Shown piece by piece: positions 23,487-31,037 of a stretch of DNA of 35,192 bases (the first letter of the stretch is position 1; every line of letters starts with the position of its first letter). Source of the stretch: Pseudomonadota bacterium (GTDB taxonomy: Bacteria; Pseudomonadota; Alphaproteobacteria; Caulobacterales; Caulobacteraceae). The position numbers were made by a program, and so were the translations under genes. Below the pieces are notes generated by a model. That model was not told where the DNA came from, did no database searches, and worked only from the letters and a program-made list of their open reading frames with translations. The stretch lies in the NCBI GenBank assembly GCA_023434265.1, contig JAEYTA010000001.1, positions 1-35,192 of the forward strand. The letters are read 5' to 3'.

Positions 23487-24203
23487 ATGACCCGCCGCAA
23501 CCTCGTCATCCTCACCGGCTCGGGCATCTCGGCCGAGTCCGGCGTGCCCACCTTCCGCGCCGGCGACGGCCTGTGGGAGGGCCACCGCGTCGAGGACGTC
23601 GCCACGCCGAGGGCCTTCGCCCGCGACCCGGCGCTGGTGCAGGACTTCTACAACCAGCGCCGCCGTCACCTGGCGACGGTCCGGCCGAACGCCGCCCACC
23701 GCGCCCTCGCTGACCTCGCCGCCCGCTGGGAAGGCGACTTCCTGCTCGTCACCCAGAACGTTGACGACCTGCACGACCGCGCCCACGCGGAGACGCCGCC
23801 GGGCGGCGGGTTCGAGCTGATCCACCTGCACGGCGAACTGCTGAAGGCCGAGTGCACCGCCACCGGCCGCGTCTGCGACTGGCCCGGCGACCTCGCCGCC
23901 GACGAGCCCTCGCCCTTCCATCCCGCGGGCCGCCTGCGTCCGCACATCGTCTGGTTCGGGGAGATGCCGCTGCACATGGACCGGATCGACCGGGCGCTGT
24001 CCGCCTGCGACCTGTTCGTCTCCATCGGCACTTCGGGCGCCGTCTATCCCGCCGCCGGCTTCGTCCGGCAGGCGACCTGGGCCGGGGCGCGGACGGTGGA
24101 GCTCAACCTCGAACCGTCGCTGGGGAGTCGCCTGTTCGAGGAGAAGACCTACGGCCCGGCGACGGAGGTGGTGCCGGCGTTCGCAGCGGGCCTGGTCGGT
24201 TAG
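23487..24203 (+). CDS. cobB: Sir2-family NAD-dependent protein deacylase
   Basis: A 238-residue class III sirtuin that removes acyl groups from lysines using NAD+. The NAD site is TGSGISAESGVPTFRAGDGLW (10-30), the catalytic histidine is His115 in IHLHGE, TQNVDDLHDRA is at 89-99, and SIGTSGAVYPA and VELNLEP follow. Tyr55 and Arg58 (FYNQRRR) form the desuccinylase/demalonylase motif of SIRT5 and CobB, so acidic acyl groups are probable substrates. The zinc ribbon seems half lost: Cys123 and Cys130 are present, but the second Cys pair expected around 140-147 is Pro/Ser/Phe/His. ATG 23487 has CGGAG upstream. The gene stands alone. Confidence 0.9.
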   Translation: MTRRNLVILTGSGISAESGVPTFRAGDGLWEGHRVEDVATPRAFARDPALVQDFYNQRRRHLATVRPNAAHRALADLAARWEGDFLLVTQNVDDLHDRAHAETPPGGGFELIHLHGELLKAECTATGRVCDWPGDLAADEPSPFHPAGRLRPHIVWFGEMPLHMDRIDRALSACDLFVSIGTSGAVYPAAGFVRQATWAGARTVELNLEPSLGSRLFEEKTYGPATEVVPAFAAGLVG

Positions 24204-24204
24204 G

Positions 24205-24307
24205 TCCTCCCCCGCAGGGGGACGGGGACCACGCGAAGCGTGGTGGAGGGGGTTCAGCCCTCCGCACCCCCTCCACCGCTTCGCGGTCCCCCTCCCCCTG
24301 CGGGGGA
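24205..24307. repeat. Compound inverted repeat (REP-like element)
   Basis: Two arms (24205-24253 and 24266-24307) are near-perfect inverted copies around a 12-base centre. Each arm has smaller hairpins: CCCCCGCAGGGGG-type ends and a CCACGC/GCGTGG (left) or CCGC/GCGG (right) centre around GAA or TTC. Palindromes of this style are dispersed between genes in Caulobacterales genomes, but no second copy is in this window. The right arm encodes the last 17 residues and the region of the stop of the TrmJ-type gene. As RNA, it would form a very stable structure behind both convergent genes. Confidence 0.85.
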
Positions 24308-25069
24308 AAATTTCTTCGCCGCCAGCTTCTCCAGCCGCCGGCCGCGCCCCTTCGCCAGGGCGTGGATCACCCCCCGGAAGGTCGCCACCTCCTGCGCCGA
24401 GAAGGCCGCCCGGCCCAGCATGACCCGCAGGTTCTGGCTCATCGACGGCTTCTTCTCCGGCGGATGGAAGAAGCCGCCCTCGTCCAGCTCCGCCTCCAGA
24501 TGTTCGTACATGCCCAGCAGCAGTTCGCCGGAAGCCGGCGGCGCGCCCTCGCGGAACTTCGGCGGCGGGGCGTCGAGGACCAGCGTCCGCCATTCGTAGG
24601 CGTTGATCGCCACCGCCTGGGCCAGGTTCAGCGAATGGTGGCGAGGGTCGATCGGGATGGTGGTGATGCCCTGGGTCAGGGCGATGTCGACCGTCTCCAG
24701 CCCGGCCCGCTCGCCGCCGAACAGCAGGCCGACCTTCAGCCCCGAGGCGGCGTCGTCGTACAGCGCCCGCGCCGACTCCCGCGGGGTGCGCACCGGCAGG
24801 CGCGTCTCGCGCGGGCGGGCAGTGGTGGCGAAGACGGTGTTCAGGTCGGCGATCGCCTCGGCGACGCTGCCGAACACCTTCACCCCCTCCAGCACCCAGT
24901 CGGCGCCCGAGGCGGCGGCCCAGGCGCGGTCCTGCGGCCAGCCGTCGCGCGGATTGACCAGCCGCAGCTCGGACAGGCCGAAATTGGCCATCACCCGCGC
25001 GACGGCGCCGATGTTGTCGGCCAGCTGGGACTTGTCGAGAACGACGACGGGAGGAAGGGGCTCGGACAT
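24254..25069 (-). CDS. trmJ: tRNA/rRNA methyltransferase, TrmJ type (SPOUT)
   Basis: A 271-residue SPOUT-superfamily RNA 2'-O-methyltransferase, most like TrmJ, which methylates position 32 of tRNA. The knot motifs are NIGAVARVMANFGLSELRLV (19-38), LLFGGERAGL and SLNLAQAVAINAYEW; the C-terminal helical extension with MSQNLRVMLGRAAFS is typical of TrmJ. The last 17 residues (a Gly/Pro tail) are encoded by the palindromic repeat and are not family sequence. It is read after the sulfotransferase gene (9-base gap) on the minus strand. The exact RNA target is inferred. Confidence 0.88.
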   Translation of the reverse strand: MSEPLPPVVVLDKSQLADNIGAVARVMANFGLSELRLVNPRDGWPQDRAWAAASGADWVLEGVKVFGSVAEAIADLNTVFATTARPRETRLPVRTPRESARALYDDAASGLKVGLLFGGERAGLETVDIALTQGITTIPIDPRHHSLNLAQAVAINAYEWRTLVLDAPPPKFREGAPPASGELLLGMYEHLEAELDEGGFFHPPEKKPSMSQNLRVMLGRAAFSAQEVATFRGVIHALAKGRGRRLEKLAAKKFSPAGGGGPRSGGGGAEG

Positions 25070-25078
25070 CGGCCGTCC

Positions 25079-26542
25079 CTACCCCCGCCCCTCTTCCGGC
25101 GGAAGCCCGAGCATCGCCCGCGCCGGCCGAAGGTGCGCCGCGTAGTTGCGCCACCGCCCGGAAGAGCGCCGGTACAGGGGCTCGCGCACCTGCCAGACGC
25201 TGGCCGTGCGCACGCCGGTCGCCGCCGTGTGGAAATCCATCACCGCGTCCTCCCACGGCAGGCCGAGCCAGGCCAGAAGCCCCTCGACCATCGGCCGCGG
25301 CTCCACCACCAGCCGGTCGTAATCGATCTCGAGGATGTCTGGATACAGCCGCTTCCAGTGCGCCATCAGCCGGTCGTGCTGCAGCGTCCAGTGGGCCATG
25401 TCCTCGAGGTCCAGCGCCTGCGGCATCGACCGGTCGAGGTGCAGGAACCAGTTGGACAGGATCACGTCCAGCGGCTGCCGCACGGTGTGGACGATGCGCG
25501 CGGTCGGGAACATCGCCTTGATCAGGCCGATGTGCAGGACGTTGTCCGGCCGCTTGTCGACGACGAGGGCGGCGCCGGGCCGCGCCGCCCGCAGCCCCTG
25601 CAGGTACAACTCGCGCGCGCGCCGGGCGGTCGCCGCCGCCTGCGGCCCGGTCAACGCCTCCGGATACGGCCGGATTCGCGCCGCCAGCGCCGGGACCAGC
25701 CCCAGTTCGCCCCCGCCGGTCACCGCGCTGTGCCCGGCGAGGATCTGCTCCACCAGCGTCGAGCCGGAGCGGAACAGGCCGCAGACGAACACCGGCCCCG
25801 CCGCCTCGTCGCCGGACGCCGGCGCGGCCTGCGGGAACGCCGCGATCAGGCGGTCGACGAAGGCCTCCCGCTCCGCCCGGTCGTAGACCGCGCCCGGCTC
25901 CGCCCCGCGGCTGGCGGCGTTGGCGGCGGCGCAGGCCTCGAAGGCGGCGTCCCAGGCCCCCGCCGCGTCCAGCGCCCGCGCCAGGGCGAAACCCAGTTCG
26001 GCCCGCTCCTCCGGGCTCCGGCCGGGCTCGGCCAGCGCCGTCCGCAACCGAAGGACGATGGGGTCGTCCGCCCCGGCCGGTCTCGCGAGGCCGGCCAGTC
26101 GCGCCAGCGCCACGGCGTCGCCTGGCTCCACCTTCAGCGCCCGCTCATAGGCCGCCCGCGCCGCCTCCCGCCGACCCAGGTCCTCGTGCAGGTTGCCGAG
26201 ATTCAGCAGCGCCGGCGGCCAGTCGGGCCGCAGCGCCAGCGCCGCCTCCAGCTCCGCCTCCGCCAGGTCGTGCCGCCCCAGGTCGTCGGTCAGGATCACG
26301 GCCCGGTTCAGCCGCACCTCCTCCGGCCCCGACACGCCGCGCCGCAGCGCCTCGTCATAGGCCGCCAGCGCCGCCTCGAAGCGCCCGCAGGCGCGCTCCA
26401 TCAGGGCCAGGTTGTACCAGCTGTCCGGCAGGTCGGGCCGCACCGCCAGCAGCCGCCGATAGGCCTCCGCCGCCTCCGCCGCCCGCCCCTCGGCGCGCAG
26501 CCGCGAGGCCAGCGCCATCAGCTGCTCGGGCGCCGGCTCCAA
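25079..26542 (-). CDS. TPR repeat sulfotransferase
   Basis: A 487-residue two-domain protein. Residues about 5-150 are tetratricopeptide repeats (for example AAEAYRRLLAVRPDLPDSWYNLA), then about 245-470 a sulfotransferase domain using PAPS: the 5'-phosphosulfate loop is GLFRSGST (255-262) and the 3'-phosphate region is RIVHTVRQPLDVILSNWF. This architecture is common in Alphaproteobacteria; the acceptor is unknown (protein, glycan or lipid). The start is TTG 26542, favoured by GAGGA eight bases before; ATG 26518 is an alternative. It follows the nuclease gene by four bases and precedes trmJ by nine. Confidence 0.9.
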   Translation of the reverse strand: MEPAPEQLMALASRLRAEGRAAEAAEAYRRLLAVRPDLPDSWYNLALMERACGRFEAALAAYDEALRRGVSGPEEVRLNRAVILTDDLGRHDLAEAELEAALALRPDWPPALLNLGNLHEDLGRREAARAAYERALKVEPGDAVALARLAGLARPAGADDPIVLRLRTALAEPGRSPEERAELGFALARALDAAGAWDAAFEACAAANAASRGAEPGAVYDRAEREAFVDRLIAAFPQAAPASGDEAAGPVFVCGLFRSGSTLVEQILAGHSAVTGGGELGLVPALAARIRPYPEALTGPQAAATARRARELYLQGLRAARPGAALVVDKRPDNVLHIGLIKAMFPTARIVHTVRQPLDVILSNWFLHLDRSMPQALDLEDMAHWTLQHDRLMAHWKRLYPDILEIDYDRLVVEPRPMVEGLLAWLGLPWEDAVMDFHTAATGVRTASVWQVREPLYRRSSGRWRNYAAHLRPARAMLGLPPEEGRG

Positions 26543-26546
26543 GCGG

Positions 26547-27575
26547 TCAGTCCTCGCCGTACATGGCCAGCCACGGGTCGGCGGTCCCGGCTTCGACCTC
26601 GGCCACGCTCACCTTGGGCCAGCCGATCTCGTCGTCGGCCGAGTCGCGCCAGGCCAGCACGATCAGGTCGCGCAGCTCCGAAGCCCCGGCCGCCAGTCGC
26701 GCGATGACGAAGTCCCGCCCGCGCGCGTCGCCCTCGGCGAAACCGCCGGCCTTCTCCAGGCGGTAGAAGGGCAGCACCTCGGCGAGGGTGGTCCTCAGAT
26801 AGGCCGGAACCCGCGCGCGCAGGTCGAAGCCGTCCAGCGCCGGGGCGGCCATCGCCGCCTCCACCGCGTCCAGCCGCGCCACGCGGGCGGTGAACGCCCC
26901 TTCGAACGTCCCGTGCGTCTGGCGCGAGGTGGTGAATCCCTCGGGGTTGGGAACCTCGCGGCTCCAGCCGTTGTAGTGGATCGTCGTGTGGTGCGGCTGG
27001 CTGCCGTCGCCGACGTAGTGGCCCAGATAGCCCATGTCGCGCAGGATCAGGGCCTCGCGCCGCAGCCGGTCTTCCCGGTACCAGGCCCGGCGGCCGGGGT
27101 CGGTCTCGCGCGCTTCGGCGGCGTAGAGCACCCGCCAGGTGGCGAAGTCGCGCACCAGCTGCTGATAGCCGTCCATGATGGCGTAGGGCAGGTAGCCGGC
27201 GTCGTCGACGTCGAGCCCGGCGGCGGTCAGGGCCGCGTCGTATTCCGACTTCAGCCGCGGCAGGGCGTCGATCGCCATGCCCCGCGCATCCATCACCCGC
27301 CCCTCGTCGTCGAGATCGACGAAATGGGCGGTGTCGCGCTCGCGGTCGTGCGGCTGCCCCCCGCCCTTGCTGCGGTCCGGCTCGCGCGCCAGCTCCCCGA
27401 CCTCGGCCGCCGCGCCCGGCGTGCGCAGGAAGGCCGGCAGCTCGTCCGGCAGGCCGCGCACCGCCGCCACGCCGATCAGCCGGTGCCCGGTGTTTCCCCA
27501 GGCCGAGACGGCGGCGGGAACGGCGGCGACCGCCACGGCGCAGACGGCGGCGGCGGCGAGGGCGAGGCGTTTCAT
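26547..27575 (-). CDS. S1/P1 nuclease, exported
   Basis: A 342-residue exported nuclease of the S1/P1 and phospholipase C zinc superfamily, cutting single-stranded nucleic acids or 3'-nucleotides. The signal peptide ends before Trp26 in SAWGNTGHRLIG; in this family the mature N-terminal Trp is itself a zinc ligand, so cleavage there is meaningful. Other ligands are in DTAHFVDLD and in DMGYLGHYVGDGSQPHH, whose GD..QPHH pattern is the family signature. Such enzymes often serve phosphate scavenging. It is the second gene of a minus-strand run after GST, with a 28-base gap, and followed by the sulfotransferase. Confidence 0.9.
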   Translation of the reverse strand: MKRLALAAAAVCAVAVAAVPAAVSAWGNTGHRLIGVAAVRGLPDELPAFLRTPGAAAEVGELAREPDRSKGGGQPHDRERDTAHFVDLDDEGRVMDARGMAIDALPRLKSEYDAALTAAGLDVDDAGYLPYAIMDGYQQLVRDFATWRVLYAAEARETDPGRRAWYREDRLRREALILRDMGYLGHYVGDGSQPHHTTIHYNGWSREVPNPEGFTTSRQTHGTFEGAFTARVARLDAVEAAMAAPALDGFDLRARVPAYLRTTLAEVLPFYRLEKAGGFAEGDARGRDFVIARLAAGASELRDLIVLAWRDSADDEIGWPKVSVAEVEAGTADPWLAMYGED

Positions 27576-27603
27576 GGCGGGCTCCGACAGGCGACGCTCC
27601 GCT

Positions 27604-28206
27604 CTAGACGATCCCGAAGGCCGCCTCCACCCGTGCGATCCACGCCCGCACCGCCGGATACGGCCGCAGGTCGAAGCCGCCCTCCGGCGCGACGCGGGTG
27701 TAGGCGACCAGCGCCAGGTCGGCGATCGTCGGCCCGGCCCCCGCCAGCCAGTCCGCCCCCGCCAGCCAGTCCGCCCCCGCCAGCGCCGCCTCCATCCGCG
27801 CGAGCGCCGCGCGACCCCGCTCCATCAGCCGCGGCTCGATCTCGTCGGCCGACTTTCCACCCAGCGTGCGCTGGAACCGCGCCACCGCGATGTACGGCTC
27901 GTGGCTGTACTGTTCCCAGAACAGCCATTCGAACACCCTGGCCCGGGCCCAGGCGTCGGCCGGCAGCCACGGCGTGCCCTCGGCCATGTGGACAAGTATG
28001 GCGTTCGACTGGGCCAGCGCCCGTCCGTCCGCCAGCACCAGGACGGGCAGCTGTCCGGCCGAATTCAACTTGAGGAATTCTGGACTGCGGGTCACGCCGG
28101 ACACGACGTCTGTTTCGATCCACTGATAATCCAGACCCAGCCGGTCGAGCAGCCAGCGGACCTTCAAACAGTTCCCGGATCGAATATCGCCATGAACAGT
28201 AAGCAT
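27604..28206 (-). CDS. Glutathione S-transferase
   Basis: A 200-residue cytosolic GST that conjugates or otherwise uses glutathione. The N-terminal thioredoxin-like domain has SGNCLKVRWLLDRLGLDY, the GSH-binding cis-Pro in GQLPVLVLADG (51-61) and the gamma-Glu site QSNAILVHMAE. The C-terminal helical domain contains the conserved N-capping motif around GPTIADLALVAY. The hexapeptide GADWLA is duplicated (144-149 and 150-155) by an 18-base tandem repeat. An upstream ATG would add 16 non-conserved residues; ATG 28206 starts the first strand as in the family. It begins a minus-strand run with S1/P1 nuclease. Confidence 0.9.
   Translation of the reverse strand: MLTVHGDIRSGNCLKVRWLLDRLGLDYQWIETDVVSGVTRSPEFLKLNSAGQLPVLVLADGRALAQSNAILVHMAEGTPWLPADAWARARVFEWLFWEQYSHEPYIAVARFQRTLGGKSADEIEPRLMERGRAALARMEAALAGADWLAGADWLAGAGPTIADLALVAYTRVAPEGGFDLRPYPAVRAWIARVEAAFGIV
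27739..27784. repeat. 18-bp tandem repeat inside the GST gene
   Basis: The unit CCCCGCCAGCCAGTCCGC occurs twice in full (27739-27756, 27757-27774) and once for ten bases (27775-27784). It is in frame and duplicates the peptide GADWLA just before the conserved TIADLAL helix. Slipped-strand duplication is the likely cause. Confidence 0.9.
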
Positions 28207-28268
28207 CGCCGCCCAGCAAAGAGTTTCTGATCTGCGAATACAGCTATCAGACATCGTCGCTGTTGCCG

Positions 28269-28418
28269 ATGACGATTCCGCTGATCCATCGGCAAGGCCG
28301 GCTTATCCACTACGCGACCGGACAGGTGGTCGCAGCTGGTCTCAAACGACTGGATTTCGACACATTCCGACGGCAGAACCCGCCTCGCCGGACGCGTCAG
28401 GGGCCGGTGATTCCGTGA
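28269..28418 (+). CDS. Candidate 49-residue protein before the 3D-domain gene
   Basis: An open frame from ATG 28269 to TGA 28416-28418 would encode 49 residues (MTIPLIHRQGRLIHYATGQ start). Its stop overlaps the GTG of the 3D-domain gene in the GTGA manner seen elsewhere in this window. The frame is open farther upstream to 28203. Against it: no ribosome-binding site is seen and its third-position GC is lower than in the neighbours. It has no recognisable domain. It may be a real small gene, a leader peptide or chance. Confidence 0.28.
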   Translation: MTIPLIHRQGRLIHYATGQVVAAGLKRLDFDTFRRQNPPRRTRQGPVIP

Positions 28419-29041
28419 GTCATCGCATGTTCGGCACCGCCGCTGCGCTCGCCCTCGTCTGGGCGTTGGCCTTCCCGACCGCTGCCGCGGCCTCGGGCGA
28501 TCCGGTCGCCTACGAAGCCGCTGTCGCCAGCGGCCTGGGCGCTGAACCAACGGCTCCCTCCGACGAAGGTTCCGCCAGCGAACCGGTGCTGCCCGCCGAC
28601 GCCGAAGCCCTGATGGACGCCGATCCGAGCTGGAGCGCGCGGGTCAACCTCTACCACGCCGGCGGCGGCGGAGCGACGGGCAACGACAGCCTCGGCTGCC
28701 GCCCGATCCCGATGCGCACGGTCGCCGTCGACCCCCGTTACATCCCGCGCCGCACCCGCCTGTTCATCCCCGAGACGGTCGGCATGCGCATGCCCGACGG
28801 CACCATCCACGACGGCTACTGGTACGCCTCGGACACCGGCGGCGCGATCAAGGGCCAGAAGATCGACCTCTACACCGGCCACGGCCGCGGCTCGATGCAG
28901 CCGGCCATGCGCTTCAACCAGGATCGCGTCTCGATCGTCGACGCCGGCCGCTTCGAGGGCTGCCCGCCGTCGTGGGACCGCGTGCCCAGCCAGGCCACGT
29001 TGATGGCCTCCGCCCGGATCACCACGGCCGGCTCCAACTGA
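28415..29041 (+). CDS. Exported 3D (Asp-Asp-Asp) domain protein
   Basis: A 208-residue exported protein. The N-terminus (FGTAAALALVWALAFPTAAAA) is a signal peptide; a Glu/Pro/Ala linker follows, and residues about 95-155 form a 3D domain, the double-psi beta-barrel also found in MltA-type lytic transglycosylases. The three aspartates are Asp106 (VAVDPRYIP), Asp140 (ASDTGGAIKG) and Asp151 (KIDLYTG). It probably binds or acts on peptidoglycan in the periplasm, but the MltA transglycosylase part is missing. Start is GTG 28415; ATG 28427 also keeps the signal. Two GANTC sites (28409 and 28417) lie at the start. Confidence 0.82.
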   Translation: MSHRMFGTAAALALVWALAFPTAAAASGDPVAYEAAVASGLGAEPTAPSDEGSASEPVLPADAEALMDADPSWSARVNLYHAGGGGATGNDSLGCRPIPMRTVAVDPRYIPRRTRLFIPETVGMRMPDGTIHDGYWYASDTGGAIKGQKIDLYTGHGRGSMQPAMRFNQDRVSIVDAGRFEGCPPSWDRVPSQATLMASARITTAGSN

Positions 29042-29109
29042 CAGGCCCCCTCGCCGATTGATGTTCGGCGAAACGGCGTTAGGCTTCGCTCCTTCGTGAG
29101 GAGGGGCCC

Positions 29110-29793
29110 ATGAAACTCGCCAGCATCGCCGTCGCCGCCGCGCTCGCCGCGGCCGTTCCCGCCGTCGCACAGGACAGCGCGCCTCTGGCTGACCGCACCG
29201 AGCGCATCGGCCTGCAGGGCCGGCGCGGACCCAGCCTCTTCCGGCCCGGCTTCGCCATCGGGGAATACACCGGCTCGGTCGCCTCGCGCGCCTCCAGCAC
29301 CCGTCTGCCGTGGCAGTCGCGCGACATGGCGCGGGCCGAATTCGACATCGCCGGCCCCGGCCTCGGGACCGTTCAGGGCGACTGCGGCGGCGGCCAGTCG
29401 CACACACGCATCCTGTGGATCACCTTCGACCGGGAGCCGCTGAGCTACGAGTGCGAATACGGCGGCTCCGCCCCGGCCGGCGCGCGCCTGACCCTGGCCC
29501 TGTCGCGCGGCGGCGGCCTGTTCGCCCGGCTGCAGCAGGCCCAGCGCGCCGGCGAGCTGGTCTGGGGCGACGTCACCTACCGGGTCGAGACGAAGCAGGT
29601 CGGCGACCTGCCGTGGGCGGGCGGACGCGTGCTCGGCTATGTCGTCAGCCGCGACGGCGTGGAGGTGGGCGGGGTGGCGCTGGCGGGCCTGCGCCCCACC
29701 TTCTACCTGCCGCCCGCCGGCTCCCCGGACCGCGACGCGGTGGCCGTGCTGGGCGTCAGCCTGTTCGCCTTCCAGGACCCGGCCAACAGCTAG
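29110..29793 (+). CDS. Secreted hypothetical protein
   Basis: A 227-residue protein with a signal peptide (MKLASIAVAAALAAAVPAVAQ, AxA site). The mature part is beta-rich with Gly/Arg turns, contains two Cys close together (GDCGGGQSH... YECEYGG) and phrases such as GEYTGSVASRAS and WGDVTYRVETKQVG. I do not recognise a family and assign no function. ATG 29110 is preceded by GAGGAGG, a very strong ribosome site. It converges with the DUF962 gene, and CTAG at 29790-29793 is the stop of both. Confidence 0.72.
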   Translation: MKLASIAVAAALAAAVPAVAQDSAPLADRTERIGLQGRRGPSLFRPGFAIGEYTGSVASRASSTRLPWQSRDMARAEFDIAGPGLGTVQGDCGGGQSHTRILWITFDREPLSYECEYGGSAPAGARLTLALSRGGGLFARLQQAQRAGELVWGDVTYRVETKQVGDLPWAGGRVLGYVVSRDGVEVGGVALAGLRPTFYLPPAGSPDRDAVAVLGVSLFAFQDPANS

Positions 29794-30113
29794 AACCTGC
29801 GCTTGCCGCTGACCGTCTCGAAGAACATCCGCCAGTCGCCCAGCAGGCTCCACAGCGGGTAGCGGAACGTCGCCGGCCGGTTCTTCTCGAAGAAGAAATG
29901 CCCGACCCAGGCGAAGCCGTAGCCGACCAGCGGCATGGCCAGCAGCCACCACGGATTCCGCGTCGCGATCGCCACGCCCAGCACGACCAGCACCAGTCCG
30001 GAGCCGACGACGTGAATGCGTCGGCAGGTCCGGTTCGAGTGCTCGTGGATGTAGTGCGGATAGAAGGCCTCGAACGAGGCGAAGCGTTCGCCCGCCGGCT
30101 CCCGGGTGCTCAT
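29790..30113 (-). CDS. DUF962 (Mpo1-like) membrane protein
   Basis: A 107-residue protein of the DUF962/Mpo1-like family. The signature is YPHYIHEHSNRTCRRIHVVG (18-37), with conserved His and Asn residues, then two hydrophobic segments (VLVVLGVAIATR, WWLLAMPLVGYGFAW) and HFFFEKNRPATF. Yeast Mpo1 is an iron-dependent dioxygenase acting on 2-hydroxy fatty acids; the histidines seen here could bind iron, so a lipid-oxidation role is plausible but not shown. ATG 30113 gives the family N-terminus. It shares its stop CTAG with the convergent secreted protein. Confidence 0.83.
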   Translation of the reverse strand: MSTREPAGERFASFEAFYPHYIHEHSNRTCRRIHVVGSGLVLVVLGVAIATRNPWWLLAMPLVGYGFAWVGHFFFEKNRPATFRYPLWSLLGDWRMFFETVSGKRRF

Positions 30114-30208
30114 GGCGCGACGATGACTCCGGTCGGGCCCGGCGGCAAGTCGTCGGCCGTCACCAACCGTGAAGGCGGCTCGCCGGCGACCCGGTCTATG
30201 CTGGACGC

Positions 30209-31030
30209 ATGCGCATCGTCCCCGCCCTGCTCGCCGCCGCCGTCCTGACCGCGGGCTGCGCCCCGATCCGCCACACCCCGCCCGAAGGACCGCCCGGCCA
30301 TCGCCTCGTCTGGGCCGACGAGTTCGGGCGCGACGGCCTGCCCGACCCGGCGAAATGGACCTACGACACCCACGCCAACCGCACCGGCTGGTACAACAAC
30401 GAGCGCCAGTACTACGCCGCCGCCCGGCTGGAGAACGGCCGGGTGGAGAACGGCCGGCTGATCGTCGAGGCGCGCCGCGAGCGGCTGGACGGCGCCGCCG
30501 ACTGGGGCGGCCAGAACTACACCTCCGCGCGCATGCTGAGCCGCGAGGGCTGGACCTACGGCGTGTTCGAGGCGCGGGCGAAGCTGCCCTGCGGCCGCGG
30601 GACCTGGCCCGCCATCTGGATGCTGCCCGTGGACCTGCAGGCGTGGCCCGGCGACGGCGAGATCGACATCATGGAGCATGTCGGCCACCGTCCCGGCGTG
30701 GTCCACGGCACCGTCCATACGGGGGCCTACAACCATGTCGCCGGCACCCAGCGCGGGGCCGAGATCGCCATCCCCGACGCCTGCGACGCCTTCCATGTCT
30801 ACCAGGTCCGCTGGACCCCCGAAGCCATGGTCTTCGCGCTCGACGGCGAGCCTTACTTCACCTTCCCCAACGAGGGTTCGGGCCGCGACGCCTGGCCCTT
30901 CGACCGGCCCTTCCAGTTGATCCTCAACGTCGCCGTCGGCGGCGACTGGGGCGGCGCCGAAGGCGTCGACGACGCCGCCTTCCCGCAGCGCATGGAGGTG
31001 GACTGGGTGCGCGTCTGGCAGGCGGATTGA
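30209..31030 (+). CDS. GH16 beta-glucanase, lipoprotein
   Basis: A 273-residue glycoside hydrolase of family 16 (laminarinase/lichenase type), acting on beta-1,3 or mixed-linked glucans. The active-site strand is GEIDIMEHVG with nucleophile Glu151, Asp153 and acid/base Glu156; the extra Met in this strand is the beta-bulge form of laminarinases. LVWADEFG opens the domain and FQLILNVAVGGDWGG ends it, both family motifs. LTAGC (13-17) is a lipobox, so it is lipid-anchored outside the cytoplasm. Together with the GH10 gene it points to plant- or algal-polysaccharide use. ATG 30209 begins the signal. Confidence 0.93.
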   Translation: MRIVPALLAAAVLTAGCAPIRHTPPEGPPGHRLVWADEFGRDGLPDPAKWTYDTHANRTGWYNNERQYYAAARLENGRVENGRLIVEARRERLDGAADWGGQNYTSARMLSREGWTYGVFEARAKLPCGRGTWPAIWMLPVDLQAWPGDGEIDIMEHVGHRPGVVHGTVHTGAYNHVAGTQRGAEIAIPDACDAFHVYQVRWTPEAMVFALDGEPYFTFPNEGSGRDAWPFDRPFQLILNVAVGGDWGGAEGVDDAAFPQRMEVDWVRVWQAD

Positions 31031-31037
31031 CCGGCCC

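Noticed and set aside
21981..25256. A 1091-codon minus-strand open frame covering frmA and continuing through the sirtuin region and beyond
   Set aside because: Only the last 368 codons match frmA. The rest is antisense to the sirtuin and out of frame with TrmJ; such frames stay open by high GC content.
23852..26707. A 951-codon plus-strand frame opposite the sirtuin end, TrmJ and the sulfotransferase
   Set aside because: It is antisense to three well-supported genes, very rich in Arg, Gln, His and Pro, and has no domain.
28164..28550. A 128-codon minus-strand frame across the GST and 3D-domain starts
   Set aside because: Arg-rich, no start context and it overlaps two supported genes on both sides.
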